From: Nesterenkonia sandarakina
GTDB taxonomy: Bacteria > Actinomycetota > Actinomycetes > Actinomycetales > Micrococcaceae
Assembly (NCBI RefSeq): GCF_003003175.1
Contig: NZ_PVTY01000001.1
Coordinates: 62,001-126,000, forward strand
Length of the DNA: 64,000 nucleotides
Reading direction: 5' to 3'
The notes under the pieces: model-generated
Seen by the model: only the letters and a program-made list of their open reading frames with translations
Database searches by the model: none
What the model was told of the DNA's origin: nothing
Translations under genes and position numbers: made by a program
Shown here: in pieces, positions 12,115 to 21,575 of the stretch
How the letters are laid out: every line of letters begins with the position of its first letter
Position numbering within the stretch: the first letter of the stretch is position 1

Positions 12115-12120
12115 ATTGTA
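12115..12120 (-). promoter_or_regulatory. -10 element of rel
   Basis: On the minus strand this reads TACAAT, a near-perfect -10 hexamer, giving a predicted start near 12108 and a leader of about 50 bases before the rel GTG. It lies in the 89-base gap after secF, so rel can be transcribed separately from sec. The -35 is unclear. Confidence 0.5.
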
Positions 12121-12145
12121 GCCCCATTTCAGCGGCTGCTGAGAC

Positions 12146-13273
12146 TCAGTGCTCGTGCGGAGCCTGAATGACGACCTGGTAGTCATCCTCAGACTCCAGA
12201 TCCTCCTCGGGTTCCGGCTCGGGAAGCGGCGGGAACTTCACCGGAGAGCCGGTCTCATCCAGCGCGGTGCCGGACCAGGTGACCGCGTAGACGCCTCGGA
12301 GCTCGCGCAGCCGCAGCACCTCTTCGGTGTGGGCCTTGATCTCGGGGTCGTTGCGGCGCATCCGCGCATAGAGCGGAGCCTGGACGAAGATCGTGGCGAA
12401 GGTGCCCACGATGATGCCCACGAAGAGTGAGAGCGAGATGTCGCGCAGCGTGCCCGCGCCGAGCAGGAACGCCCCGATGAACAGGATCGACCCGACCGGA
12501 AGGATGCCGACCACGGAGGTGTTCAGCGACCGGACCAGGGTCTGGTTCACCGCCAGGTTGACTCTCTCGGTGAACGTCTGGTCCTTCTGCGCGTGCAGCC
12601 CTTCGACGTTCTCGCGGATCTTGTCGAAGACCACCATGGTGTCGTAGAGCGCATAGGACAAGATCGTCAAGAACCCGATGATCGCGCTGGGGGTGACCTC
12701 GAACCCGGTCAGCGCGTAGATGCCGACCGTGGTGACCACCACGAACCCGAGTCCTACCATGGCCGCCAGGGACATGGTCCAGGTGCGGAAGTAGAAAGCC
12801 ATGTAGAGCGCCACGAGCACCACGAAGATCACCAGGCCCAGCAGCATCTGTTGGGAGATCTGCTCACCCCAGACCGGACCGATGAAGGTGGAGCTGACCT
12901 GCTCATCGGAGACGCCGTACCCCTGCTGGAGCGCGTCGGCGACCTCGAGGGTCTCGGTGTCGGAGAGTTCAGCGGTCTGCACGCGCACCGTGTTGGGCGC
13001 GACGTTTGTGACCACTGCCTCCTGGCCGGAGATGTCCGACACCGCGTCCTCACCGATGGCGATGTCGGTGTTGTCGGTCTGCGAGACCGTGAACTCGGAA
13101 CCGCCGGTGAACTCGATGCCGAGGTTGAAGCCGCCCCGGAAGAAGGGCACCGCGATGGAGGCGAGCACCAGGATCCCGGCGAGCAGGAACCAGAGGTTCG
13201 ATCGCTGGATGAACGGGTAGGACCGTTCACCGGTGTAGAGCTGGTTGCCGGTCTTGGCGAATCCTGCAGCCAT
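12146..13273 (-). CDS. secF: Protein translocase subunit SecF
   Basis: RND-type partner of SecD; with SecYEG it uses the proton gradient to pull exported proteins across the membrane. The 375-residue protein has six predicted helices with the first at about 26-48, the extracytoplasmic P1 domain with FNLGIEFTGGSEF, and the conserved core IGFLTILSYALYDTMVVFDKIREN. The acidic C-terminal tail (about 340-375) is an extension often seen in actinobacterial SecF. Its ATG overlaps the secD stop (TGATG), consistent with coupled expression. Confidence 0.97.
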   Translation of the reverse strand: MAAGFAKTGNQLYTGERSYPFIQRSNLWFLLAGILVLASIAVPFFRGGFNLGIEFTGGSEFTVSQTDNTDIAIGEDAVSDISGQEAVVTNVAPNTVRVQTAELSDTETLEVADALQQGYGVSDEQVSSTFIGPVWGEQISQQMLLGLVIFVVLVALYMAFYFRTWTMSLAAMVGLGFVVVTTVGIYALTGFEVTPSAIIGFLTILSYALYDTMVVFDKIRENVEGLHAQKDQTFTERVNLAVNQTLVRSLNTSVVGILPVGSILFIGAFLLGAGTLRDISLSLFVGIIVGTFATIFVQAPLYARMRRNDPEIKAHTEEVLRLRELRGVYAVTWSGTALDETGSPVKFPPLPEPEPEEDLESEDDYQVVIQAPHEH

Positions 13274-15288
13274 CAGCGGTCCTCCTCGGTCTCTCTCGAT
13301 GTGGAAGTCCCTCGGGATGAATGCGCCTCACGGGATCCCGTGCGCTCATCCGAGGTCTCGGTGTCAGCCGCTGACTCGCCGACTTCGGGTGCGGAGCTGC
13401 GCTGGCGCGCGGCCTCGGCGCGGGCGCGGCGCCGTTCCGCGATGGTCATCCGGCTCCACTCGAGTTCCGAGATCTCCGGCAGCTCCTGGATCCGCGCCTG
13501 CTTCGCATCGTCGGGACTTATCGCCGAACGAGGCAGCGGAGTGCTCGGGGGACCCTCCTCGCCGGGGTCCGCGGTGGAGTCCCTCGGGGTCATCGGCCCC
13601 GCAGGGCCGGCGGAGACCACGTTGCTGCGCGCGAAGCGGCCGCGGCCGCGGTAGAGGACATCCACCCCGAGCTCCTTCTCGGAGAGGCCCGAGAAGCGCT
13701 TGCCCGCCGCGAAGAACTTCCTCCGGGCGATGAGCTGCATGAGCGGGTGGGTGAAGAGGAACACCAGGATGATGTCGATGATCGCGGTCAGGCCGAGGGT
13801 GAAAGCGAAGCCGCGGACGTTGCCCACCGCGACGAGGTAGAGCACCACGGAGGCGATGATGTTCACGGCCTTGGACGCCAGGATGGTCCGGCGGGCACGG
13901 GCCCAGCCGGCTTCCACCGCTCCGGGCAGGGATCTTCCCTCGCGCAGCTCGTCCTTGATGCGTTCGAAGTACACGATAAACGAGTCAGCTGTCAGACCGA
14001 TCGACACGATCAGGCCCGCGATGCCGGCCAGCGAGAGGCGATAGCCGTCGCTCCAGCCCAGCAGGGCGATGGCCCACCAGGTCATGACGCCGGCGACCAC
14101 CAGGGAGGCGATCGTGACCAGGCCCAGCGCGCGGTACTGGAACAGCGCGTAGCCGGCGACGAGCACCAGGCCGATGATGCCGGCCAGCAGACCGAGCCGC
14201 AGCTGCTCGTCACCCAGGGTGGCGGAGATCTGCTGCTCGGACTCGATCTCGAAGCTGATCGGCAGCGAGCCGTAGCGCAGCTGCTCGGAGAGCCCGCGGG
14301 CCTCCTCCTCGGTGAAGTCACCGGTGATCTGCGGGCGCCCGTCCACGATCGCTGCCTGCGTGGTCGGGGCCGAGATCACCTGTCCGTCGAGCATGATGGC
14401 GAACTGGTTGCGCGGGGGCTCGAGGTTGACCAGGCGGGTGGTGGTGTCGCGGAAGGCCTCGGTGCCGTCGGCGTCGAAGTTGATGGTCACGGCCCAGCGT
14501 CCGGTGGACTGCCCGCTGGGCGACTGCTCCATGCCAAAGCTGGAATCGGCGATGCTGGTGCCGGGCACCTCCACCGGACCCAGCAGGTACTTCACACCGC
14601 TGGTGGGGTCGCAGGCGCTCAGCGGCTCGTCGTCGGCCGCCTCGGCGCGCTCCTCAAGGCTGATCTCGGTGCTGCAGGTGAAGTTTGCGAAGTCCGCGGC
14701 CACCTCGGGGGTGATCCAGTTCGGGTCGGAGCCGTTCTCCGGCTCCGCCGTGGGCTCTTCGAAGTCCTCGGGCTGGGCGGCGGGCTCGTCGTCGCCCTCC
14801 TCCTCCGTGGCCGCGAGCTCCTCTTCGAGCGCCTCGGCCTCTTCCTCGGTGAGGTCCTCATCCTCGAGCAGCGTCTGCTGGAGGAAGTCCAGATCCTGCT
14901 CCACCTGGAGGACTGGACGGAACTCCATGTTCGCCGAGGCCTGGATCAGCTCTCGGGTCTCCTGGTCGGGCACGCCGGGCATGCCCACCACGACGTTCTC
15001 CGCGCCCTGGGTGGCGATCTCGGACTCGGTCACACCGGAGCCGTCGACGCGCTGGCGGATGATCTCCACGGCCTGGTCAAGCTGCTCGGCGTCGATCTCT
15101 TCTCCGCCCTCGACCTGGGGCGAGAGGACCATCTGGGTGCCGCCTTCAAGGTCCAGGGCGAGCAGCGGCGCCCATTGGGCGCGGCCGTCCTGGACGGCGA
15201 AGGCAAGAAGTCCGCCCATGCCGAGAAGCAGCACGAGCAGGGCGATCAGGGCGCCGCGGGCACTCGCGACGGGGGTGCGTGGAGCCAT
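13273..15288 (-). CDS. secD: Protein translocase subunit SecD
   Basis: The larger RND subunit of the SecDF translocation motor. The 671-residue protein has an N-terminal helix (about 10-30), the DLEGGTQMVL motif, a large extracytoplasmic region and the C-terminal helix bundle with GLTADSFIVYFERIKDELREG. The extracytoplasmic region is interrupted at about residues 133-185 by a Glu/Asp-rich, probably disordered insertion, and the cytoplasmic tail after about 560 is also long and charged. ATG 15288 gives a normal short basic N-terminus before the first helix; an in-frame TTG at 15327 is the alternative. Confidence 0.96.
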   Translation of the reverse strand: MAPRTPVASARGALIALLVLLLGMGGLLAFAVQDGRAQWAPLLALDLEGGTQMVLSPQVEGGEEIDAEQLDQAVEIIRQRVDGSGVTESEIATQGAENVVVGMPGVPDQETRELIQASANMEFRPVLQVEQDLDFLQQTLLEDEDLTEEEAEALEEELAATEEEGDDEPAAQPEDFEEPTAEPENGSDPNWITPEVAADFANFTCSTEISLEERAEAADDEPLSACDPTSGVKYLLGPVEVPGTSIADSSFGMEQSPSGQSTGRWAVTINFDADGTEAFRDTTTRLVNLEPPRNQFAIMLDGQVISAPTTQAAIVDGRPQITGDFTEEEARGLSEQLRYGSLPISFEIESEQQISATLGDEQLRLGLLAGIIGLVLVAGYALFQYRALGLVTIASLVVAGVMTWWAIALLGWSDGYRLSLAGIAGLIVSIGLTADSFIVYFERIKDELREGRSLPGAVEAGWARARRTILASKAVNIIASVVLYLVAVGNVRGFAFTLGLTAIIDIILVFLFTHPLMQLIARRKFFAAGKRFSGLSEKELGVDVLYRGRGRFARSNVVSAGPAGPMTPRDSTADPGEEGPPSTPLPRSAISPDDAKQARIQELPEISELEWSRMTIAERRRARAEAARQRSSAPEVGESAADTETSDERTGSREAHSSRGTSTSRETEEDR

Positions 15289-15298
15289 AGGAGGCGGA

Positions 15299-15640
15299 TC
15301 AGTCCTCTGTGGTGACGGCGGGGTCAACCACCTGCTGGATGGCGCCGATCAGGAAGTCCACGCGGTCACCGGAGCTGAACTCCAGGGTGACCCGCTGGGC
15401 CTCCTCATCACGGGACACCACAGTCCCGACGATGCCGCCGGCGGTGACCACCTGGGCGCCCACCACGGCGCCGCCGCGGGCCTTGTTCTGCTCGTCGCGC
15501 ATCTTCTTCCCGCGACGGAAGGTCAGGAACATGAAGATCGCCAGGATGGCGATCATGATCAGCAGGAACGGGTCCAGGGCGGGAGCATCCCCGCCGCCTT
15601 CAGCGGCTGACAGCTGGGCGTAGTAGAGCGAAGCGTTCAC
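15299..15640 (-). CDS. yajC: Preprotein translocase accessory subunit YajC
   Basis: Small single-span protein that associates with SecDF. About 113 residues: one membrane helix (DPFLLIMIAILAIFMFLTF, about 25-45), then the cytoplasmic YajC domain with FRRGKKMRDEQNKA and the GAQVVTAGGIVGTVV motif. GTG 15640 is chosen because GAGAGA lies 12 bases upstream; TTG 15652 would add four residues but leaves the ribosome-binding site touching the start. secD begins ten bases after its stop: a yajC-secD-secF operon. Confidence 0.92.
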   Translation of the reverse strand: MNASLYYAQLSAAEGGGDAPALDPFLLIMIAILAIFMFLTFRRGKKMRDEQNKARGGAVVGAQVVTAGGIVGTVVSRDEEAQRVTLEFSSGDRVDFLIGAIQQVVDPAVTTED

Positions 15641-15717
15641 AGATTGGGCCAATCTCTCGTCGCGGGATGTTCTCGGCCAGCGGGCGGATGTTCAACCCCT
15701 GGGAGCTGGCCGGGCAT

Positions 15718-16749
15718 TCAACCCGACAGACTATCAGGGTGACGCTCCGGCGGAGTCAGCCCCAGATGCCGCCAGGCCTGGTCAGTCGCGACGCGCCCGC
15801 GCGGGGTCCGGGCGAGCAGCCCCTCCCGGACCAGGTAGGGCTCGGCGACCGTCTCCACGGTCTCGGTCTCCTCCCCCACCAGCACCGCCAGCGTGGAGAG
15901 CCCGACCGGGCCGCCGTTGAACTTCAGGCACAGCGCCTCGAGCACCGAGCGGTCCAGCCGGTCCAGGCCGCGCTCGTCGACCTCGTACATCTCCAGCGCC
16001 TCTGCGGCGGTGGCCCGATCGACCTCGTGCACCTGATGGACCAGCGCCCAGTCCCGCACCCGGCGGAGCAGCCGGTTGGCGATGCGCGGGGTGCCGCGAG
16101 AACGGGCCGCGATCTCCGCGAAGCCCTGACCGGCGACGTTCATGTCGAGCATCGCCGATGAGCGGCGCAGCACCAGTTCGAGCTCCGCGGTGCTGTAGAA
16201 CTCGAGCTGAGCGGTGAAGCCGAACCGGTCGCGCAGCGGCCCGGGCAGCAGGCCAGCACGGGTCGTCGCGCCCACCAGGGTGAAGGGCGGCAGCTCCAGC
16301 GGGATCGAGGTCGCCCCGGCGCCCTTGCCGACGATCACATCGACCCGGAAATCCTCCATCGCCATGTAGAGCAGCTCCTCCGCCGGACGGGACATCCGGT
16401 GGATCTCGTCGACGAAGAGCACCTCGCCCTCGGTCAGCGAGGACAGGATCGCGGCGAGGTCGCCGGCATGCTGGATGGCGGGTCCGGAGCTGATCCGCAG
16501 CGGGGCGTTCATCTCGGCGGCGATGATCATCGCCAGTGTGGTCTTGCCCAGGCCGGGCGGCCCGGAGAGCAGCACGTGGTCCGAGGCGGTGCCGCGGATC
16601 CGGGAGGACTCCAGCACCAGGGAGAGCTGACGGCGGACCGTCTGCTGGCCGACGAAGTCGCTGAGCGCCTTCGGGCGCAGCGCGGCCTCCATGGCGCGCT
16701 CCTCGGTCATCGAGTTCCCGCCCACGAGTTCGCGGGGAGCCTCGCTCAC
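15718..16749 (-). CDS. ruvB: Holliday junction branch-migration ATPase RuvB
   Basis: AAA+ motor that drives branch migration with RuvA in recombinational repair. The 343-residue product shows Walker [10 protein letters not shown], Walker B VDEIHR, sensor/arginine-finger region [18 protein letters not shown] and the C-terminal winged helix ([18 protein letters not shown]). Its GTG overlaps the ruvA stop by four bases, so the two are translationally coupled and in fixed ratio. Confidence 0.98.
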   Translation of the reverse strand: MSEAPRELVGGNSMTEERAMEAALRPKALSDFVGQQTVRRQLSLVLESSRIRGTASDHVLLSGPPGLGKTTLAMIIAAEMNAPLRISSGPAIQHAGDLAAILSSLTEGEVLFVDEIHRMSRPAEELLYMAMEDFRVDVIVGKGAGATSIPLELPPFTLVGATTRAGLLPGPLRDRFGFTAQLEFYSTAELELVLRRSSAMLDMNVAGQGFAEIAARSRGTPRIANRLLRRVRDWALVHQVHEVDRATAAEALEMYEVDERGLDRLDRSVLEALCLKFNGGPVGLSTLAVLVGEETETVETVAEPYLVREGLLARTPRGRVATDQAWRHLGLTPPERHPDSLSG

Positions 16750-17351
16750 CGGGCACCCCCGAGGCTGCGCAGCGCCTGGCGCAGCACGGTGGAGACATCA
16801 GCGGTGATCAGCTCCGGCTGCGCGGCCAGCAGCTTCTCCACCGCGGTCCGGGCGTCCTTCTCGGTCCAGCCCAGGGAGACCAGCGCCTCCCGGACCTGCA
16901 TGGCGACCTCGGGCTCCTCCGCTGCCGCGGCGGTCGGAGCCGGCGGGTCGATCACGAGCTTGCCGGCCAGCTCGAGCAGGATCCGCTGTGCGGTCTTCTT
17001 CCCGATGCCCGGGACCTTGGTGAACGCGTCGGTGTCGGACTCGGCGATGGCCTGATGGACCTCGCGCGGGGTGTGCACGGCCAGCACGGCCAGCGCCATC
17101 TTCGGGCCGATGCCGGAGATCGCGACCAGGGTGGTGAAGATGACCCGCTCGGAGAGCTCGGAGAAGCCGAAGAGCAGCGGCGCGTCGTCCTGGCGGGGCA
17201 CGAAGCTGGTGTGCAGCCGCGCCTCGGTGCCGCGGTGGAGCTCTCCCAGGGTCCGCGGGGTGGCCGAGACGTGCAGGCCGAAGCCGGAGACCTCGACCAC
17301 CGCGTGGTCGATGCCGACGTGGAGCACGTCGCCACGGATGGAAGAGATCAT
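16746..17351 (-). CDS. ruvA: Holliday junction DNA helicase subunit RuvA
   Basis: Tetrameric Holliday-junction-binding protein that loads RuvB. The 201 residues comprise an OB-fold domain ([12 protein letters not shown]; 1-62), two helix-hairpin-helix motifs ([16 protein letters not shown] and [19 protein letters not shown]), an Ala/Pro/Glu linker, and the RuvB-binding third domain ([23 protein letters not shown]). A LexA-box candidate lies 61 bases before the ATG, between ruvC and ruvA, suggesting that ruvAB has an SOS-inducible promoter of its own. Confidence 0.97.
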   Translation of the reverse strand: MISSIRGDVLHVGIDHAVVEVSGFGLHVSATPRTLGELHRGTEARLHTSFVPRQDDAPLLFGFSELSERVIFTTLVAISGIGPKMALAVLAVHTPREVHQAIAESDTDAFTKVPGIGKKTAQRILLELAGKLVIDPPAPTAAAAEEPEVAMQVREALVSLGWTEKDARTAVEKLLAAQPELITADVSTVLRQALRSLGGAR

Positions 17352-17412
17352 TTCTCACCTCACCGTCGCCGCCGGCGACTGGTCACGGACCAGGGGGTGA
17401 CCCCGGCGCCAT

Positions 17413-17428
17413 TAGAACATGTATTCGA
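17413..17428 (-). promoter_or_regulatory. Candidate LexA (SOS) box upstream of ruvA
   Basis: The minus strand reads TCGAATACATGTTCTA, matching the Gram-positive SOS consensus TCGAAC-N4-GTTCGA in 13 of the 12 fixed-plus-spacer-compatible positions only approximately: of the twelve fixed bases ten agree. It lies in the 82-base ruvC-ruvA gap, six bases after the ruvC stop, the position expected for a repressor site of a ruvAB promoter. Control of ruv genes by LexA is well established in other bacteria; binding here is inference. Confidence 0.6.
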
Positions 17429-17433
17429 ACACT

Positions 17434-18141
17434 CTAGCGCGCTCGCTTCGCGGCTTCCATCCAGGCGCGCTGTGCGGGAGTCAGCGCGTCGCCAGACCCG
17501 GCCGCGACCGGCGCTGAGCCTCGCGGTGTCGAGCCGGCCGCCTGCTGAGCGCGCTGCAGCGCCGTGGTGGCGCCCTGATGGGTCTGCGTGGAGCCTGACA
17601 TGTTGAACCGGGCGCCGATCCCGGAGCGCCAGCCGTGGCAGATGGCCACTGCGTAGGCGTCGGTGGCGTCCACCGGGGTGGGCAGCCCGGGGAGCTTCAG
17701 GATCCGCTGCACCATCCTCGCGACCGCCTGCTTGTCGGCGTTGCCGTCGTCGGTCACGGCGGCCTTGACCTCCGAGGGAGTGTGCCAGGCGACCGGGATC
17801 CCGCGGGCGGCGGCCGCCGCGATGATCACTCCGGAGGCCTGGGCCGTGGCCACCACGGTGGGCGCGTTGTTCTGCGCGAAGACCCGTTCGATGGCCAGCA
17901 CGTCAGGGGCGAACCGGTCCAGCAGCGCCTCGGCGGCGCGCTGGATCGCCAGGATCCGCTCGGCGAGGTCCTGCGCCGCCTTGGTGCCGGTGACCTCCAC
18001 GTGCAGGGACTCCCCGGTGCGGTTCAGGTTCATCTCCACCACGGCGAACCCGCAGCGGGTCAGCCCCGGGTCCACCCCGAGGATCCGCTGCGCGGTCCGC
18101 GAGGTCCCGGCCGTGCCCGAGACGACTCCGGCCGGGCTCAT
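17434..18141 (-). CDS. ruvC: Crossover junction endodeoxyribonuclease RuvC
   Basis: Holliday-junction resolvase. The 235-residue product has the catalytic acidic residues of the family in GVDPGLTRCGFAVV, LAIERVFAQNN and the late DATDAYAVAICHGW. After about residue 180 an Ala/Gln/Ser-rich tail extends it beyond the usual ~170-190 residues. ATG 18141 starts a short unconserved leader before the conserved GVDPG; TGAGG is upstream. It follows yebC by ten bases, the standard yebC-ruvC-ruvA-ruvB order. Confidence 0.95.
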   Translation of the reverse strand: MSPAGVVSGTAGTSRTAQRILGVDPGLTRCGFAVVEMNLNRTGESLHVEVTGTKAAQDLAERILAIQRAAEALLDRFAPDVLAIERVFAQNNAPTVVATAQASGVIIAAAAARGIPVAWHTPSEVKAAVTDDGNADKQAVARMVQRILKLPGLPTPVDATDAYAVAICHGWRSGIGARFNMSGSTQTHQGATTALQRAQQAAGSTPRGSAPVAAGSGDALTPAQRAWMEAAKRAR

Positions 18142-18151
18142 CACGGCTGCC

Positions 18152-18910
18152 TCAGTCCTCGGCCTCGAGCGCGGCGAGCGTCTCAGGGCTGAGGTCGGCG
18201 TTGGTGTGCACGTTCTGCACGTCGTCGAGGTCCTCCAGGGCGTCGTGGAGCTTGAAGAACTTCTTGGCCGCGTCGACGTCGAGGTCCACCGTGACATCCG
18301 AGACGAATTCGACCTCGTCGCTGTCCCAGCTCATGCCGGCCTCCTCGAGGCCCTTGAGCACTGCGTGCAGGTCCTGCGGCTCGGCGCGGATCTCGAAGCT
18401 GGTGTCGTGTTCGATCAGATCCTCGACGCCGGCCTCGAGCACGGCAGCCAGGACGTCGTCCTCACTGTGCTCCGCCTTGGGCAGCTGGACCACGGCCTTG
18501 CGCTGGAACATATAGGCCACCGAGCCGGGATCGGCGACGGTTCCGCCGGAGCGGGTCACCGCGATGCGCACCTCCGAGGCTGCCCGGTTGCGGTTGTCGG
18601 TGAGGCACTCCACCAGGAGCGCCGAGCCCTGCGGGCCGCGCACCTCATAGGTGATCTCCTCGTATTCCACGCTGTCGCCGGAGAGGCCGGCGCCGCGCTT
18701 GATGGCCCGGTCGATGTTGTCGTTGGGCACGGAGTTCTTCTTCGCCTTGGAGACTGCGAGCTCGAGCCCGGGGTTGCCGGCGAGGTCGGGGCCGCCGTTG
18801 CGGGCCGCCACCTCGATCTGTTTGATGTAGCGCCCGTTGAGCTTGGCGCGCTTGGCATCCACAGCAGCCTTGCGGTGCTTGGTGTTGGCCCATTTCGAAT
18901 GGCCGGCCAT
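18152..18910 (-). CDS. yebC: YebC/TACO1 family protein
   Basis: The 252-residue product begins with the hallmark [16 protein letters not shown] and keeps [17 protein letters not shown] and GSVAYMF. YebC-family proteins have been described as transcriptional regulators and, more recently, as ribosome-associated factors relieving stalls at difficult sequences such as polyproline; which applies here is open. A very good ribosome-binding site (GAGGAGAACC) fixes ATG 18910. First gene of the yebC-ruvC-ruvA-ruvB run; divergent from the M3 peptidase gene. Confidence 0.95.
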   Translation of the reverse strand: MAGHSKWANTKHRKAAVDAKRAKLNGRYIKQIEVAARNGGPDLAGNPGLELAVSKAKKNSVPNDNIDRAIKRGAGLSGDSVEYEEITYEVRGPQGSALLVECLTDNRNRAASEVRIAVTRSGGTVADPGSVAYMFQRKAVVQLPKAEHSEDDVLAAVLEAGVEDLIEHDTSFEIRAEPQDLHAVLKGLEEAGMSWDSDEVEFVSDVTVDLDVDAAKKFFKLHDALEDLDDVQNVHTNADLSPETLAALEAED

Positions 18911-19013
18911 GGTTCTCCTCGTGAATGACGTCCAAATGATCACAATCAACAGTTGCCCGAAGCAACCGTCATATAGTCTTGCCACCAGCCTATCGGAGAG
19001 GACGTTGAGTCTC

Positions 19014-21233
19014 ATGGAGCACATCGACCGCCCGGACGTCACAGACGGCACGACGACGAGCCAGCCTAGCCCCGAGAATCCGCTGCTCGCAGAGAGCACC
19101 CTCGACTATGGGCTGACTGACCTCTCCCGGATCCGGGACGAGCACTGGCTGCCCGCCCTGGAGGCCGGCATCGCCGCCCAGCGCGAGGCCGTGGAGGCCA
19201 TCGCCGCCCGGAACGTCCCCGCGACGGTCGCCACCGTGCTGCACCCGCTGGGGCTCTCCCACCGGCTGCTCTCCCGGGTGGAGCGGGCCTTCTCCTGCAT
19301 GTTCTCGGTCCACGCGACGCCTGAACGTCAAGTGGTCCAGCAGGAACTGGCGCAGCAGCTGGCCGGGCACCGGGACTGGCTCACACTCCATCCAGGTCTC
19401 TTCCGCCGGCTCTCCGCTCTGGAATCCCCGCTGGCGCAGGATGAGACCAGCGCCACCCCGGAGCAGCACCGCATGCTGGAGAAGACGCTCGACGAGGCCC
19501 GGGCCGCCGGCGCCGGACTCGACGACGCCACCCAGCAGCAGCTGCGCGCGATCAATCTCGAGCTCACCACCGCCGAGACCGCCTATGAGCAGCTGCAGCG
19601 GCACGAGGCCACCGCCCACGCCGCCTACTTCCCCGACCTCGCAGAGCTGGCCGGACTCACGCCGCAGGAGCTGGCCGCAGCCGAGGCGGCCGCGCAGGAG
19701 GCAGGACACAGCAGCGGAGCCCTGCTGCCGCTGAACCTGCCGGTGCAGCAGAGCCCCCTGGAGAAGATGACCCGACGCTCCGCCCGCCGCCGGCTGCACC
19801 AGGCCTCCATCGCCCGGGGCACCCTGACCGACGCACAGGGCCGGACGACGAGTCAGATCGGGGCGCAGATCGCCGTGCTGCGCGCCCGGCGTGCCCGGAT
19901 GCTGGGCTTCGAGCACCACCTGGACAGCGTCCTGCCCGCGCGCACCGCGCAGGACCGGGCCAGCATCGAGGCGATGCTGCGCCCCATCGCCGACGGCGCG
20001 CTGGCCCGGCTCGACGCTGAGCTCCAGACCCTGCGCGAGGCGGGAGTGCTGGACGCGGAGGCATTGCAGGGCGCCCGGTCTGACGATGCCCGAGCGGACC
20101 GCACCACCGAGCTCGAGCCCTGGGACATCAGCTTCGGCTTCGCCGCCGTGGCGAAGCAGCAGGCCTCGGACTCCTCGACCAACCCCGCGCAGCCCGCGGA
20201 CGCGACGTCGGGTGGAGACGTGCCCGTGGATGAGGCGCTGCGCCAGGTCTTCGACGCCGCATCCCGGCTCTACGGGATCACCGTGGTGGAACGCGACGAC
20301 CTTCCCAGCTTCGCCCCCGGGGCGCGCAGCTTCGAGGTCTTCGAACGCTCCGCCGAGCAGCGCCCGGGAGCGGGCATCGGACTGTTCCTCCTGGACCTCT
20401 ACGCCCGACCGAGCAAGTCCGGCGGGGCCTGGATGAACTCCTTCTCGGTGGCCTCGACCCTGACCGGATCCTCACCGGTGGTCATCAACGCGTTGAACAT
20501 CGCCGCCCCCGCCCCCGGAGCAACAGCGGCGCTGACGCCTTCGGCGATGCGCACGCTCTTCCACGAATTCGGCCACGCCCTCCACGGCCTGCTCGCCGAG
20601 GCCGAGTTCGAGGAGCTCTCCGGCACGGCGGTTCCGCGGGACAACGTCGAGTTCCCGTCCCAGGTCAACGAGATCTTCCAGGAGCTCTACGGCGGTGGCC
20701 TCGCCGACGCCGGACAGCAGCCCGCCCCGGTGGACCTCTGGGGCAAGGGGCTCAGCACCTTCGAACACGTGGCCGCCGTCGTCCTGGACCTCGCCTGGCA
20801 CACGCTCTCGGTGGAGGAGGCCGAGGCTGCCGCAGAGGATCCCGAGGCGTTCTCCGCCGCGGCGCTGGTCGCCTGGGGGCTGGATCACCCGTTGGTGCCG
20901 CCGCGGTACGGGACCGGATTCTTCAAACACATCTTCGCCGGCTCCGGCTATGCCGCCGGGTACTACTCCTACCTGTGGGCACAGGTGCTCGCCGCCGACG
21001 CCTCACAGTGGTACCGCGAGCAGCTGGGACAGCGGCACGACTCTGGTCCGGCCGACGCATCGGCCAAGTCGGGCAGCCCCGCGCGGGACGACGAGGCGCT
21101 GGCCACAGCGGGGGCACACGTGCGCCGCGAGCTGCTGGCGCGGGGAAACACCCGGGATCCGCTGGAGTCCTACCGGATCAGCTTCGGCCGGGATCCTGAG
21201 ATGGATGCCCTGCTGCGCCAGCTGGGACTCTGA
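19014..21233 (+). CDS. M3 family zinc metallopeptidase (oligopeptidase A / Dcp-like)
   Basis: Cytoplasmic peptidase of the thimet oligopeptidase family that degrades short peptides, such as those released by proteases and signal peptidase. About 739 residues, mostly helical, with the zinc motif HEFGH ([13 protein letters not shown]) and the third ligand Glu in [12 protein letters not shown]. No signal peptide. Two Ala/Ser/Asp-rich insertions (near residues 380-405 and 675-700) make it longer than the usual ~680. ATG 19014 lies 12 bases after GGAGAGGA; TTG 19005 is an alternative. TATAGT at 18972-18977 is a possible -10. Confidence 0.92.
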   Translation: MEHIDRPDVTDGTTTSQPSPENPLLAESTLDYGLTDLSRIRDEHWLPALEAGIAAQREAVEAIAARNVPATVATVLHPLGLSHRLLSRVERAFSCMFSVHATPERQVVQQELAQQLAGHRDWLTLHPGLFRRLSALESPLAQDETSATPEQHRMLEKTLDEARAAGAGLDDATQQQLRAINLELTTAETAYEQLQRHEATAHAAYFPDLAELAGLTPQELAAAEAAAQEAGHSSGALLPLNLPVQQSPLEKMTRRSARRRLHQASIARGTLTDAQGRTTSQIGAQIAVLRARRARMLGFEHHLDSVLPARTAQDRASIEAMLRPIADGALARLDAELQTLREAGVLDAEALQGARSDDARADRTTELEPWDISFGFAAVAKQQASDSSTNPAQPADATSGGDVPVDEALRQVFDAASRLYGITVVERDDLPSFAPGARSFEVFERSAEQRPGAGIGLFLLDLYARPSKSGGAWMNSFSVASTLTGSSPVVINALNIAAPAPGATAALTPSAMRTLFHEFGHALHGLLAEAEFEELSGTAVPRDNVEFPSQVNEIFQELYGGGLADAGQQPAPVDLWGKGLSTFEHVAAVVLDLAWHTLSVEEAEAAAEDPEAFSAAALVAWGLDHPLVPPRYGTGFFKHIFAGSGYAAGYYSYLWAQVLAADASQWYREQLGQRHDSGPADASAKSGSPARDDEALATAGAHVRRELLARGNTRDPLESYRISFGRDPEMDALLRQLGL

Positions 21234-21297
21234 GGCGACGAGCTCGGCGTCTGGGAAGCATCCTCCCGATCAACGCGTCATCGAATGGCATGGGCAG

Positions 21298-21510
21298 TCA
21301 GTCGAACAGACCAGAGAACATGGCGAGCCCGCCGAGTATGACCGCCCCGATCATGCGCAGGATCGAGAATTCCGGCGGCCCATCGGCGAGAACCTCTCCA
21401 TCAGGGTCTTCCGGTCCGAACATCAGGCGGTGCACCCGCTTGTAGCTGGGGAGTCCGGATATCCCCATCAAGACGCCAGCTGCCCCAGCGAGGGTGAGCC
21501 ATATATTGAT
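21298..21510 (-). CDS. Tiny two-helix membrane protein, start unresolved
   Basis: The minus-strand frame ending at 21298 encodes a compact, protein-like sequence: a hydrophobic helix (IWLTLAGAAGVLMGISGL), a basic loop (PSYKRVHRLMFG), an acidic segment and a second helix (LRMIGAVILGGLAMFSGLF) ending in D. There is no ATG/GTG/TTG before the first helix; an in-frame stop lies at 21520-21522, and the only codon at a Shine-Dalgarno-like distance (GAGG) is ATC at 21510. Normal starts exist only inside helix 1 (TTG 21471, ATG 21468, 57 or 56 codons). It may be a small gene with a non-canonical start or a gene that lost its beginning. No homologue is recognised. Confidence 0.5.
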   Translation of the reverse strand: MNIWLTLAGAAGVLMGISGLPSYKRVHRLMFGPEDPDGEVLADGPPEFSILRMIGAVILGGLAMFSGLFD

Positions 21511-21575
21511 GACGCTGCCTCACATTTGGTCACGTGGAGTCGTTCTTCTCGACGAGCATCCGCACGGGATGCGGC

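Noticed and set aside
12057-12145. Missing apt gene between secF and rel treated as a gene loss finding
   Set aside because: Its absence at this spot is clear, but apt may lie elsewhere in the genome, so the window alone cannot show loss.
9699-15315. Long open frames on the plus strand opposite rel, secF and secD
   Set aside because: They mirror the real genes in the high-GC third-position phase and have Arg/Gly/Val/Leu-heavy composition without any family motif.
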